A stretch of DNA of 64,000 nucleotides, taken from NCBI RefSeq assembly GCF_015706575.1, contig NW_024037071.1:11955774-12019773 (forward strand). Direction: 5' to 3'. Within the stretch, counting starts at the first letter, position 1; each line of letters starts with the position of its first letter. The position numbers were made by a program, and so were the translations under genes. Shown here in pieces: positions 23,072 through 33,134 of the stretch. Source of the stretch: Patiria miniata. Lineage: Eukaryota; Echinodermata; Asteroidea; Valvatida; Asterinidae. The notes under the pieces were generated by a model, which searched no databases, was not told the DNA's origin, and was given only the letters and a program-made list of their open reading frames with translations.

Positions 23072-23440
23072 GGCCAAAAAAAAAGTCTCCAGTTTCTGGT
23101 ATGAAGCTTGCCCAAATAGTGATGCGGCGACGCGGCTTTTTTTTTTTTTTTACCTGATTTTTTTGCTTCAAATGTGTGCTGATGACTGCAAATGGTGCCC
23201 GACTAAACTTAGTGCAAATATATGGGAGTCCAGAGAGGCCACATAAAGCTTATTCTCGACCATAACCCAGTCTAAAAACACGTTAAAATTGTGCAGCAGC
23301 AGTATTCCAGTCAAACCAGTGAGTTTGGCGGTTTTGGGACATCATCTTTCATTAAAAATTTTTTTTTTTCATTTTGCTGACGCGCATGGCTACGGCGACG
23401 CGCGCGCATACCAGAAACCGGAGACTTTTTTGGGGGGGCC
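23072..23440. mobile_element. MITE family M1, complete copy
   Basis: Terminal inverted repeats GGCCAAAAAAAAAGTCTCC at the left and its near complement at the right, continuing inward as (A/C)GTTTCTGGTAT. The right end carries a GCGCGCG run and a CATGCGCGTC-type motif within 60 bases. Flanks suggest a TTA or TA duplication. It is inserted in a TGACGTCA repeat whose uninterrupted relatives lie near 58900 and 59880. The copy at 63752 to the window end is in the opposite orientation. A 39-residue frame shared by both copies is a by-product of the conserved end. Confidence 0.8.
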
Positions 23441-24265
23441 TTAAATGTGTTTTGAAAAATCACATTTTTGATGACGTCATCAGGAGTCACACATTTTAAA
23501 AAAATTCTGTGCATATATCTATTACATAATCAACCTAATACAAAAAGAATGTTGAATTTGGCATGTTGCGTTCATGAGATATGGTGCTAAGCCTCAAAAT
23601 ATCAAAAATATATATAAAATCACACTAAGTCGTCATAATGACGTCACCTCAATTTTCACCTAAAACACATCCTGGTCTACCTACATACCAAGTTTCAACC
23701 CAAGCGGACTTACAGTTCTCTAGATATAGGACTTTAAAATATGCACTTTAATGACACGTGACCCATGATGACGTAATCGTGACGTCACTCTTCGGGACAT
23801 AAGTATGCTATAGGGACTATGCCTATGCTGACTTGGAACAATGTATGACAAAGGTAAATGCCAAAAGTGCCACACACTAAAGTCGTGCACAGAGACTATG
23901 GGTTTTGGGTGTGGAACAAGAAGAAGAAAGAAACTAGATTTACTTATGTTTGTGTACAAACATACGGCTGTTTCGGTAATTTGTTTTTGTATGTTTATGC
24001 CATGTTAGACTGATAGGACAACATGTGCGGTAGATATTGGCCTTCAAAATAGCACTTTAAATATGCTGTCACACGATACGTGATGATGTCATCATGACAT
24101 CACTTTAATTTTTATAATTAACACATCCCAGTCTAGGCGCATACCAACTTTCAACCCAATCAGACATGTTGTTCTGTAGATATTGGCCTTCAAAATATGC
24201 ACTTTTAATTAACATCACATTTTAAGAGATAACATCACTGACGTCACTTTAATTTTCATCTATAA
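23441..24265. repeat. Dispersed TGACGTCA repeats, continued
   Basis: Further units with GACGTCATCA, ACACATCC and TTCAACCCAA elements (near 23640-23760 and 24040-24250). A GGCTGTTTCGG segment next to an AAGAAGAAG tract (23915-23980) is like the hairpin plus TTC-tract motif at 27.6, 52.1 and 59.6 kb. No gene. Confidence 0.6.
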
Positions 24266-24639
24266 GGCAAAAAAAAAAAAATACTCGGTCTCTGGTCAGC
24301 GCGCGCGTCGATTTTAATCATGCGCGTCAACCTTTTTTTCTTTCTTCAAATTAACACGGAAGCTACAACAGCGCCCTCTATTGCTGCGCCTCCTCAAATT
24401 TTTGTACCAAGGAGCACTAAGGAATGGGGAAATTGCACCAATGCAAATGATAAAGGGCACCAAGGCAAATTATGGAGGACACCAATGTATAATGAGGACA
24501 CAAAAAAGCAAAACAGTACCCACCTTGTATGTACAATAAAAGCTTGGAAAAAAAAGCCACCCCCCCCCCAAAAAAAAGCGTCGAAGCATTAATTCCGGAA
24601 ATTCGGTCTGACCAGAGACCGACTATTTTTTTTGTTGGC
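24266..24639. mobile_element. MITE family M2
   Basis: Inverted ends with ACTCGGTCTCTGGTCAG at the left and CTGACCAGAGACCGACTA at the right, preceded by an A-rich terminal stretch like that of M1. Close to the left end lie GCGCGCGCGTCG and CATGCGCGTC, the same subterminal pair as in M1. Its TA target is visible because the neighbouring repeat unit at about 24781-24793 shows the uninterrupted CTATAACACATCCC sequence. A 90-residue frame inside has no recognisable family. Confidence 0.75.
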
Positions 24640-25923
24640 GTAACACATCCCAGTTTAGGTACATACCAAGCTCCAACCCAATCTGACCTGTAGTTCTGTA
24701 GATATTGGCCTTCAAAATATGCACATTTAACATGACGTCACATGTCACATGATGAAGTCATCGTGACATCACTTAAATTTCCATCTATAACACATCCCGG
24801 ATTATTGCTGATGTTGATTAATGATTATTGATGTTGATTGTTGGTGTTGGGTGTTGATTTTTACTGTTAGTTTTTATTTTTGATGTTGATTTTGATTGTT
24901 GATTAGTTGATTAGTTGATTAGGAGATTAGTTGTTTAGGAGAAAAACCCGCGGAGAAGTATTGTCCGGAAAAAAGTAAGAACCAAACAAAGAAGATTTAT
25001 GAGAACAATTCTAGACAGTGGTTGGGTTGTGCCTGACCACTCAAAAATGGCTCCCTGTATAGCGCTCATGTCCGTCACAAAGTGACAATCCTGGTGCTCT
25101 ATTATTACCCTGGCTTTATATGTGATGCGATCAAGCTACATGAGTCGTTTGTCGACCCTGGTCAAAACAAATTTGATTACAGATTTCAAAAGAGCACAAT
25201 CTCAGCATTACTGCTGTGAAAAGAAATCTTGTTTTTAATGAGTAAAGTTAAAAATATGAACAAATTTGTCCAAAAAGGCAAAAATGGTTACAGCGAGCAG
25301 AGTTCACGCACAGGTATGTGTTGTCTGCACAAGGGTCATCATATGTATTCATTTAAAGCAATCACCGCAAACTTTGCCACAATAATCAACTGAAAATTCA
25401 TTTTTGACAGTTTTGAACCCGCTGCCAGAGGGCACTGTAACGTTTTATGACGTCACTGGTATTATTTTTTTGTAAACTTCAACTGAGTTCAACCGAAACG
25501 AGACTAACATCATTGAAAGAAAGTTCACATCTTTATTCCACTTTCAAATTATAAGGCACTTCCGGTTTGGACTGAAAGCAAGGGTCACGTGATTTGGCAC
25601 GCACAAAATAAAATAAAGACCATGGATTATTCTTTCAATTTCCGAAAAATTCAAGTTCAGGTCTGTCATGACTGATTTTATATTGTCTTTCAAATATTAA
25701 ATCTGTTGATTATTAACTGCTTGTAATTTGATTCATGATGACATCATAATGACATCACCTCAATTTTTACCTATAACACATCCCAGTCTACCTACATATT
25801 AAGTTTTAACCCAATCAGACGGACAGTTCCTTAGATACAGGGTCTTAAAGTTTGCACATTTAAGATGACGTCACGTGACCCATATGACGTAATCATGATG
25901 TCAATTTTCAGGACACAAAATCA
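24640..25923. repeat. Dispersed TGACGTCA repeats and TTGATG-rich tract
   Basis: More repeat units (near 24645-24790 and 25730-25920) around a simple (TTGATT/TGTTGA)-rich tract at about 24795-24925; the reverse complement of such a tract occurs at 58270-58350. The sequence between, 25000-25700, has no supported gene. Confidence 0.6.
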
Positions 25924-25931
25924 CTATGGGG

Positions 25932-27489
25932 CAGTGTTGTTGTACTCGTACTCGGTACTCGTACTCGAGTACTACTCGAGTACTTTTTTTAGAGTACTTG
26001 TGCTCGTACTCTTACTTGAATGTCAAAGTACTCGTACTCGATACGATGGTACTCGTACTTGAGCAGCAAAGTACAAATTGTACTCGATCATCAAAGTACT
26101 CGTACTCGAATAACAGTACTCGATAACACAAATTACTCGTACTTTAATAGCGGTACTCGATAAAAAAAATGGTATATCACTTATGTCACCACGACCTTAT
26201 TTTATTGATACTTTCAATGGTTTAAATGGTCGATTGCAGAGAAATTGAAATTTTCTCTACTCTACGCACGTCTGGACAAACACAATTAACAGGTAGCCGT
26301 GACCGGGTCTGTACGAAGGTCTTTTTTGGGTCTGGGCAAATTACGCACAATGACCCATTTGCTGTACATGTATGTGGGTACAGTGGCCAATCATTGTACA
26401 CACTGTGCGCCGCGGGGTGTTCCTCAAATGGTCGTACGATTAATTGGGTGATTGGGGCAAAGCCGTTTGCTGAACCCTGGTTTTGGTCCTATAATACGGG
26501 TCCAGCCCCAGTGCCAATCTGAAGAATGGAGAAAGAGACACACTGAAGCCAAGGTTTGAAAAATGGCTGTTAGTCTGGTTACGGCAGCAGGTCCACAGCG
26601 GCTTAGCCTTAAACAGAGGCCTAGAAATGGGAAACAGACTAAATGCGTAGACACCAAGAAAACGCGAATCTGTTTTTTTTTTTTGCATGCACGTTGCATA
26701 TGTACTTTGTACGTGTACCTGTACCATCTACGTTCAGTTACCTTGCCTGGTCCTGTGTGGCACTTTTCACTTTTTTTACCCAAATTGTATATGTTGTTCG
26801 TTCAAAGAACCCCAAAATACATGTATCATGTCGTCTATGTCCACCGTGAAGTTTGGGTTCAAGGATCAGAGGGAATTTGTCCAAAACGGCGTGAAAGGCC
26901 ACAATGGAGCGTGCATGTTTTGTGCTGTTCGCATACCAGAAACATATGGGACAACTCTGAACTTCATCACGCATATGCGGAAGAAACACCCTGTGAAGAA
27001 ATCTTTTTCGCAGCCATTTGAATGCTTGTTGGTATTTTTTTTTAATCTGAGGAATCCAAGGACCCGAAAATACATGAATAATAATAATAATAAAAATTAA
27101 ATGCACAACACTGTAGGCTAGAAAATTTTATTAAATAACAGTTGACCTAAACTTTCACGTCTGTATCTCAGCTGTGTAGATTTCCTTGGAAAATACATTT
27201 TTACATTGATTTGAGAATGATGTTGCCGATTAAAAAAAAACCAACTCAATTTCAAATAATTGAAAAAGCTTACAAAGACGAACCCTAAGTTGCATCACAA
27301 GTGATTAACAGAACACACAATTTTAGGCTTCAAGCACAATGTACCTGGTGCCATATTCGGAAATACAAGTACTCGTACTCGGAAAACAAGTACTTGTACT
27401 CGGAGACCTGTTCTTGTACTCGGAAGCACAAGTACTCGCAACCTAGGTACTCGGCAGTACTCGGCAAAAAGTACTCCACTACAACACTG
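25932..27489 (+). mobile_element. hAT element, non-autonomous, with BED-finger exon
   Basis: 1558 bases flanked by the 8-bp duplication CTATGGGG (25924-25931 and 27490-27497), the hAT hallmark. Ends are CAGTGTTGT and ACAACACTG. Both ends carry dense GTACTCGTACTCG-type subterminal repeats (25943-26160 and 27361-27477), as expected for transposase binding sites. One internal BED zinc-finger frame is present, but no catalytic transposase domain, so it is an internally deleted, non-autonomous copy. Confidence 0.92.
26828..27100 (+). CDS. BED-type zinc finger N-terminal exon of a hAT transposase
   Basis: From ATG at 26828 the protein contains VKFGFKDQREFVQNG and then CMFCAVRI...HMRKKH, a C-x2-C...H-x4-H arrangement typical of BED fingers, which open many hAT transposases and bind the element ends. 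The frame is open upstream to 26687, but 26828 is the first Met with the domain directly after it. After FECL the protein becomes low complexity, and a GTATTT donor-like site near 27032 suggests this was exon 1 of a spliced transposase gene whose remaining exons have been deleted. Confidence 0.65.
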   Translation: MSSMSTVKFGFKDQREFVQNGVKGHNGACMFCAVRIPETYGTTLNFITHMRKKHPVKKSFSQPFECLLVFFFNLRNPRTRKYMNNNNNKN

Positions 27490-27589
27490 CTATGGGGTCT
27501 TTACATCGGTTAGGTTTCATTGGAATACAAGTTTGAGGTCCACAATGCCATTGTTGAAAAACGTATCCAAAGTCTATGGGATTTGAGTT

Positions 27590-27780
27590 GGAATAAAAAG
27601 AAAAGAAAAAGAAAAGAAAAAAATCAGAACAAAAACAAAGGCTTTTAAGCAACTTTGCGGAAAAGCCTCAAATCAGAACAAAAAAAGAGGCTATTTTGCA
27701 ATTTTGCGGAAAAGCCAATAATAATCTTCAGAAAAACAATGGCTGTTTCGGCAAGTTGCCGACACAGCCAAAAGCCAATA
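27590..27780 (-). repeat. Hairpin-type repeats with GCGGAAAAGCC
   Basis: Two GCGGAAAAGCC motifs (near 27656 and 27705) each preceded by a partial complement, an AAATCAGAACAAAAA spacer repeated twice, an AAGAAAAG tract, and GGCTGTTTCGGCAA/TTGCCGACACAGCC near 27742-27770. This is the reverse-strand form of the hairpin plus pyrimidine tract seen at 59552-59625. Confidence 0.6.
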
Positions 27781-27830
27781 CAATGTGATCTGCTTAGACA
27801 GAATCTGTGGGTTAGGCATTATAAAAGCAA

Positions 27831-27836
27831 TTTATT
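27831..27836 (-). promoter_or_regulatory. Candidate polyadenylation signal for the minus-strand host gene
   Basis: TTTATT on the plus strand reads AATAAA on the minus strand, about 420 bases downstream of the stop at 28254. It is the first exact signal I noticed; a shorter 3' UTR using a variant signal is possible. Confidence 0.3.
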
Positions 27837-28253
27837 CAATCCCTGAATAATCCCCTTCATCTTATTGGTGGGTCATTGATCACATGTCATTGGATATATT
27901 GTCCCACACTGTAAAAGGAACACAAGTTCCAAGTACAAGTTACAAGTTAAATACAAGTTACACCGATCGATCTCTTTGGATGCATTCATGTGTTGATCAT
28001 CAATCAGAACAGATCCCTGCAAAGTGGGCAAGGAATTGAGGCAAATAGCTTTATATTAAATATAAACTATTGACCCAGAGAAGAAAATGACAGTGTATTA
28101 TTATAGTCACTTTAAAAATGCTGGATACATATTCTTATTATCTTAAAAGCAAATTCACATAACTGAATTCAGTGCACCATTTTACGTAGATTCTAAATAG
28201 ATTTTCAAAGTTCTACATTAGTCTTTGGTTGCAGTGCTCTTTTTAAAAATAAG

Positions 28254-29047
28254 TCAATGGAGAGATTGGTTATTTAAAATCTCAAAGCTATGACTGTTTT
28301 TTAATTGTTCATCAAAATGCAAATTGACATGAGTTGTTACTGTTTCTTCCGAAGTGTCTGTGGGGAAATTCTGCAAACAAACAGGGCATTCGACCTTTGG
28401 AACACCTTCAGCCCCAAAATGTAGACTGCTATGTGCAGTCACCAGCTGGTCATGTACACTGTCAGAGCCTGGCATATATGGGCTTTTTTTATGTAGTAAG
28501 GTGCACTCACTACCTTGACTGTTTTTTATCTCGGTATTTTCATGAGTTGCAGGATGCAACTGTTTGGATATGAGTACCTGAGGCACAGCTACACACTCAT
28601 GTTCTCCAATAATGTCCTCTTCACATTCATTCTCTTTTTCATCAATGCATTTTACTTCATCAGGTGTTGAATTCACAGATGGAACTGAACTACATGATTT
28701 ACCACAATATAAATCAGGGACACTGCTTTCTTTGTTAATTTTAATGACATCAACGTGAGTTGGAGGGCCACAAGCTTGCTCAAAGGACAAACTACCTTCA
28801 GTTAGTAATGGGTAAGTGTTATTTCCATCCTGCCTATGGCTCACTTCAATGTCATTTCTTGTCACAGGAGACTCTTCATAGTACATCACTGGTTGATTTA
28901 TGGAATCATCTCTTCCTTGAAGTGCTTGTTTTGACAGGTTTGTCGGAGGCAACTTGATATTGTGGATGCCAACAAAGCAGCTTGACCTTCCCCCAGTTGT
29001 CAATCCAGATTGAGCCGAGATACAAGTTGATGTTGATACAGTATCAT
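28254..29047 (-). CDS. Host gene, last coding exon with C-terminal UBZ1-type zinc finger
   Basis: About 264 codons in one exon. A polypyrimidine-like tract and CACCAG acceptor lie at 29048-29053; the exon enters in phase 1. Most of the protein is acidic and Ser-rich, probably disordered. Near the C terminus ECPVCLQNFPTDTS...HVNLHF has the C-x2-C...H-x3-H spacing of a UBZ1 ubiquitin-binding finger. Just before it, ECTLLH...AHSSLHFG looks like a second, degenerate finger that keeps the first Cys and the last His pair. Tandem UBZ fingers at the C terminus are known from TAX1BP1 and CALCOCO1; TANK has one. I therefore infer a ubiquitin-binding adaptor of that kind in the cytoplasm; orthology is not established. 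The likely upstream exon is at 46916-47324. Confidence 0.75.
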
Positions 29048-29219
29048 CTGGTGATAAAAAAAATAAGAATATCAACCCTTACAGTCCTGAAACCTCAACA
29101 TTAAATTGAATCAGGGAGTGCATGCGGTTCAATTACAAATCAGCTGCATTCATTGTGTATATACCCAGTAGCTACTCGTTCCACGTGTGTGTAAGGGAAG
29201 GGAGTTCATAATATATGTG

Positions 29220-29690
29220 TCACAGGCAAAGTGGGAATCCGCGCAAAGTTGGAATTCCACTTTGTCCGGCTGGGCAATGTGGGAATTCCAATACTGCCTG
29301 GCAAAGTAGGAATAAATCAAAAACATGTACATATTGACAACTGTACGAAGTTTTCAACGTACTTTAATGATTGGCCAGTGAACATTAACACAAAAGCACA
29401 ATGTGCCAGACAGCCAAATTGTTAATATTCCTTCATTGCACTGCTACAGACCCTAGTCAAAGTTTGAATTTGTGTCAAATTAGATGTAATTGCTATAGAT
29501 AAGGGGTGTTGAAATTATACCCACTGGTAATATTCCTACATATCGCGCTACTATTGAACCTGAGCAAAGTGGGAATTTTGGTCAATTCGGATGTACTTTT
29601 TGATGATACTGTAAAGAGACGTCTTTTACAAGGCACCGTACAATTGGCACACAGCCCAGAAAAATGCATATATACGTCTGCACTCAGTGT
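29220..29690 (-). repeat. Opposed tandem array, left arm (CAAAGTGGGAAT units)
   Basis: Units carrying CAAAGTGGGAATT and AATGTGGGAATTCC, with about 100-base spacing, in reverse orientation to the array at 30380-31400. For example 29500-29590 is close to the reverse complement of 30400-30480. Confidence 0.7.
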
Positions 29691-30380
29691 GTGAACACGC
29701 GAATATCAGCCCTTTTCTGCCTGCACACCGAAGTGTGAGCATCGTGTGCATAGATTTTATGCTTAAAAGCCAACATTTCAGTTTCAAATGAGCGAAATTT
29801 GTATTATCTTCACATTCTAATGTCATAATGCAAGTTCTCTGCTACCGCTGGGCTAGCTAGGAGTGATTTTGGGTGAATTAGTCTTCTCAATCTCAAAGTT
29901 TTAATCACCGTGTGTCACATGTTGATTTATTACAATACGACTGTTTCATGTCAGGTGCAATTTGGAGGCCTAGTTCACAACAGCCGTACACTGGCCAGGC
30001 GTTCGGGGAACCTGATTAAAATATTAGAACCGGGGAATCTTAGGAACCTGATTAAAATATTAGGACCTGGAATATTACAAACCTCACTTGGAACCAGGGC
30101 AACTTGAGAAATACAAACTTTGTGGTTGTAATTTATCATTGGCACTTTGTTACAATTTACAGAGCTGGAAGTTGAATCTTATGTGCTTTTTGTAACACTT
30201 GTTTTGTGAGTTTAGATTGAGATTCAGATCCAGAACTATTGTAATTGATTTTGTAAACAAGTAATCTGTAACAAGTTCATGAGATCAAGCATAATTTGAT
30301 TTTGTCTGTTTGTCTTGATTGTCCTTGGCGTCCTTAAATCTAATCATTTGAGCGGACTTCCTTAATGGCGTACCGCTACA
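29690..30380. other. Spacer between opposed arrays
   Basis: No gene recognised. A short direct repeat (ACCTGATTAAAATATTAG twice, near 30010 and 30048) is the only local structure seen. Confidence 0.5.
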
Positions 30381-31400
30381 ATACTATAGCAATCACATAT
30401 AAATTGACAAAAATTCCCACTTTGCTCAGGTTTAGTAACATCACATTGTAGGAATATCACTAATGGGTAATTTTAGCACCCCTTTTCAATAGCAAATTAA
30501 ATCAAAATTGACCAAAATTCCCACTTTGCCCGGGTAAGGTAGTGGCACAATGTGGGAATATTATCCAGGGGTAAATTCCACACCCTTTACCCATAAAAAG
30601 TACATCAAAGTAGCAAAATTCCCATTTTGCCCAGGTTCAGTAATTGCACAATGTAGGAATAGTAATTTCAACTCCCCTCAGCTATAGCAATTACATCAAC
30701 ATTTACGGAAATTTCAACTTTGCCCAGGTTCAGTGGCAGCGTAAAGTAGGAATATCACCAATGGGAGCCCTTATCATCACTGTAATTCATGCAAAAAGGC
30801 CATTTTTTATCAGGTTCAATGAGTGCGCAAATATTGCCAATGATAAATGATGGTACCTTGATTTCCTCTGTTGTAAAGCTACAACCTTGCATTGCCATTT
30901 GCCTAAATGTATATTATTTTGCTTACTCTTTTCGTCCGTTAAAATGTTTGTAGCCTTGCAAATATTGTCAGTCACAGACTGATGATTCTTATTTTGCTCT
31001 TCTTTTCGCCATTTAGAAATGGGGTTAAGTAGCTATGAGTACAATTCCCACTTGCCCATATTCAGTAGAAGCGCAATGTAGGAATAGTAATTTCACCACC
31101 CCTTAGCTATAGCAATTTACATCAAAATAAAACAAATTCCCACTTTTCCCAGGTTCTGTAGTTGGGCAATGTGGGAAAGTTACCAATGGGTACTTTGAAC
31201 AGCCCTTATGTATAGCAAATAACATCAAAATTGAACGAAATGTCCACTTTGCCCAGGTTCTGTAGTAGGGCAATAGAGAATAAAACCGATGGATATTTAA
31301 ATACCTCCCTCTAGCTGCGAAGAGTTCACAGGTGATTTTATGAAGAGTTATTGATGTTAATAGTACATTTATAAAGACAACATTCCCACTTTGCAGGCCA
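30380..31400 (+). repeat. Opposed tandem array, right arm (TTCCCACTTTGCCCAGG units)
   Basis: About eight degenerate units of roughly 100 bases, each with AAATTCCCACTTTGCCCAGG, then a CAATGTAGGAATAT-like part and an ATAGCAATTACATCAAA-like part (near 30410, 30516, 30614, 30715, 31044, 31137, 31241, 31384). A unique stretch at 30790-31030 interrupts the array. Confidence 0.75.
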
Positions 31401-31402
31401 GT

Positions 31403-31810
31403 GTGAGGGCAGCAGCTACCTCTAAGGCTAAAGACCGATTTGTTCCTATTGAGCAGATCTTAAGAACAGCTGGCTGGTCTTCAGAGTGTACATTTGCAAG
31501 GTTTTATGACAAACCTATATGTAACGATGGTCAATTTGCTGACAGTGTATTAAGCGAAGGTCATTTGTAAACATTCGGTACAAGAGAGAGATGTAACATG
31601 TATGTTCATATATGCTTATGCAGGCCGCATGAAAGCACTGATGTCAGATTAATAAACCATGCTGTTGCGGTTGACAATTATTTTCTGTCTCTCTCGTATA
31701 GTTTTGGCTTTAAAATCTCATGTGGTCACTGAAGTGTGACTGATGAGGTAATAGAATCTCCCAATTAAACGAGACTTGTAAAGTTGAAGTTTGAGGGGGA
31801 TTCTATGTAG
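31403..31810 (+). mobile_element. Fossil end of a tyrosine-recombinase element (DIRS/Ngaro-like or Crypton-like)
   Basis: A short frame at 31403-31570 encodes VRAAATSKA, ILRTAGWSSECTFARFYDKP and ends naturally. This is the C-terminal box of the recombinases used by DIRS/Ngaro retroelements and Cryptons, including the Tyr of the FYD motif. The following sequence to about 31810 (AGACTTGTAAAGTTGAAGTT region) looks like a 3' untranslated tail. Everything upstream is missing; it is a fossil fragment. Confidence 0.65.
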
Positions 31811-31913
31811 TCATCAGGACACGAAAGGGATCGCATGCCCTCCCATTAGGGCCCTGCCCTTTTTGGTGTTTTTGAAAAATTATAATATGTACTCGTTCGA
31901 AAAGTTAAAGACT

Positions 31914-31958
31914 GGATGAGCCAACCAGGTCCGTCATGCTGCTCTGGTTGGCTCATCC
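31914..31958. repeat. Hairpin with a 15-bp perfect stem
   Basis: GGATGAGCCAACCAG at 31914-31928 pairs exactly with CTGGTTGGCTCATCC at 31944-31958. Possibly part of the same tyrosine-recombinase element tail; function unknown. Confidence 0.75.
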
Positions 31959-32184
31959 ATGGGAGTTTGACAGTGAAATCCCTGCGCATCTTTGGTGACC
32001 ACCTGTTGTAGTTGCTCATGCGTTGGCCTTTTGTAGACTGGAGGTGAACCTGTGACCAAGTGTGTGCTCTCTGAAACCAAGTCTTCTTCAACACACCATG
32101 CCCAGATCACCCCATGTTATTAGATGGGCTCAAATAAATTTTTCCCACTCCACTTGGATGGAAAAAATTTAGAAGTGCATGTAC

Positions 32185-32400
32185 ATGTAAGTAAGATTTG
32201 AGGCTTTGCATGGTGGAGATACCAAATAAAGAAAGGTTTGCGGACACACCATGTACGAATAATTTCTCAACTCAGAGAATGGTTCTGAAAAGAACCAGAG
32301 GTCTAAACTCGACATTCTGGTCAGTATGCTCTGACCGTCTTCAGGAGAGTGCCTAAACTCTAAGAAAGTAAATACTTAAGTAGCAAAAGGCGAAATCAAT
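32185..32400 (-). repeat. PLE 3' terminal repeat with hammerhead-like motif
   Basis: On the minus strand CTGAAGA (32344-32338), a 6-bp stem GGTCAG/CTGACC, then an AGAATGTC box near 32311-32317. The inverted partner is 34250-34425. It ends in CATGCAAAGCCTCAAATCTT, which is shared with 59460-59480. Confidence 0.6.
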
Positions 32401-32504
32401 GAAGTGTGGAGTTACATCCTGTGAGGATGCCAAGTGGACGGGATCCTAGAGCAAGCTTGGTGCCCACTGAAGTGGAACAGTAGGGTTGCCGTGTCAGTAG
32501 AGGG

Positions 32505-32725
32505 AGGACCTAGGGTATAGGAGACCCATCAGTCTAAGGTGGTAGCTGAGGACCTAGGGTATAGGAGACCCATCAGTCTAAGGTGGTAGCTGAGGACCTA
32601 GGGTATAGGAGACCCATCAGTCTAAGGTGGTAGCTGAGGACCTAGGGTATAGGAGACCCATCAGTCTAAGGTGGTAGCTGAGGACCTAGGGTATAGGAGA
32701 CCCATCAGTCTGGAGAAGTGGGAGC
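32505..32725. repeat. Five 44-bp tandem repeats within the PLE
   Basis: GACCTAGGGTATAGGAGACC begins at 32507, 32551, 32595, 32639 and 32683, an exact 44-base period. The core GGGTATAGGAGACCC recurs once at about 33179-33193, between the RT and endonuclease frames, which suggests the array arose from an element-internal sequence. Confidence 0.9.
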
Positions 32726-33084
32726 CAGATGTCGTTGAGGTGAAACCCGATGTCTTGCGGAACTGTGTTGTGCTTGCGGATCTCGATGGCTTCCCATATG
32801 CGTCTTGGATGCCAGAACTGGATCGGTGCGATGAGTTCGGCCGCATCCCAATCAAATTTATGGTCGTTGATGTGGGAATGTTTGACAATGGCCAATTTGT
32901 CAAAGTCCCCTCGCCGTGCTCTGTGTTCCTTGAGCCTAGTGGGAAGGTTCCGACCGGTTTCGCCGATGTAGACTTTGCCGCATTCACATGGAATGCAGTA
33001 GACTCCCGGCTTGGAAGAGGAGTCCTGCTTGTCCTTGTGAGTATGGAGGCTGCCTTGGAGCTTGTTGCCAGATGAGTGGTACAC
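32686..33084 (-). CDS. GIY-YIG endonuclease of the Penelope-like element
   Basis: The frame has GVYCIPCECGKVYIGETGRN, the two halves of the GIY-YIG motif, followed by LPTRLKEHRAR, an H-x-n-H region (KHSHINDHKFDW) and IWEAIEIRKH, where the catalytic Glu is expected. In Penelope-like elements this domain is C-terminal to the RT in one polyprotein; here it lies just past the end of the RT frame in another frame. The last residues run into the 44-base repeat. About 130 residues, near the usual domain size. Confidence 0.85.
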   Translation of the reverse strand: MYHSSGNKLQGSLHTHKDKQDSSSKPGVYCIPCECGKVYIGETGRNLPTRLKEHRARRGDFDKLAIVKHSHINDHKFDWDAAELIAPIQFWHPRRIWEAIEIRKHNTVPQDIGFHLNDIWLPLLQTDGSPIP

Positions 33085-33134
33085 CTTGACGCCGGCTTGT
33101 CGGAGGATGCGTTGCAGATGATGAGAAGCTGGAC

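Noticed and set aside
32500-32725. CRISPR-like array of 44-bp repeats
   Set aside because: Units are directly adjacent with no unique spacers, and they lie within a Penelope-like element.
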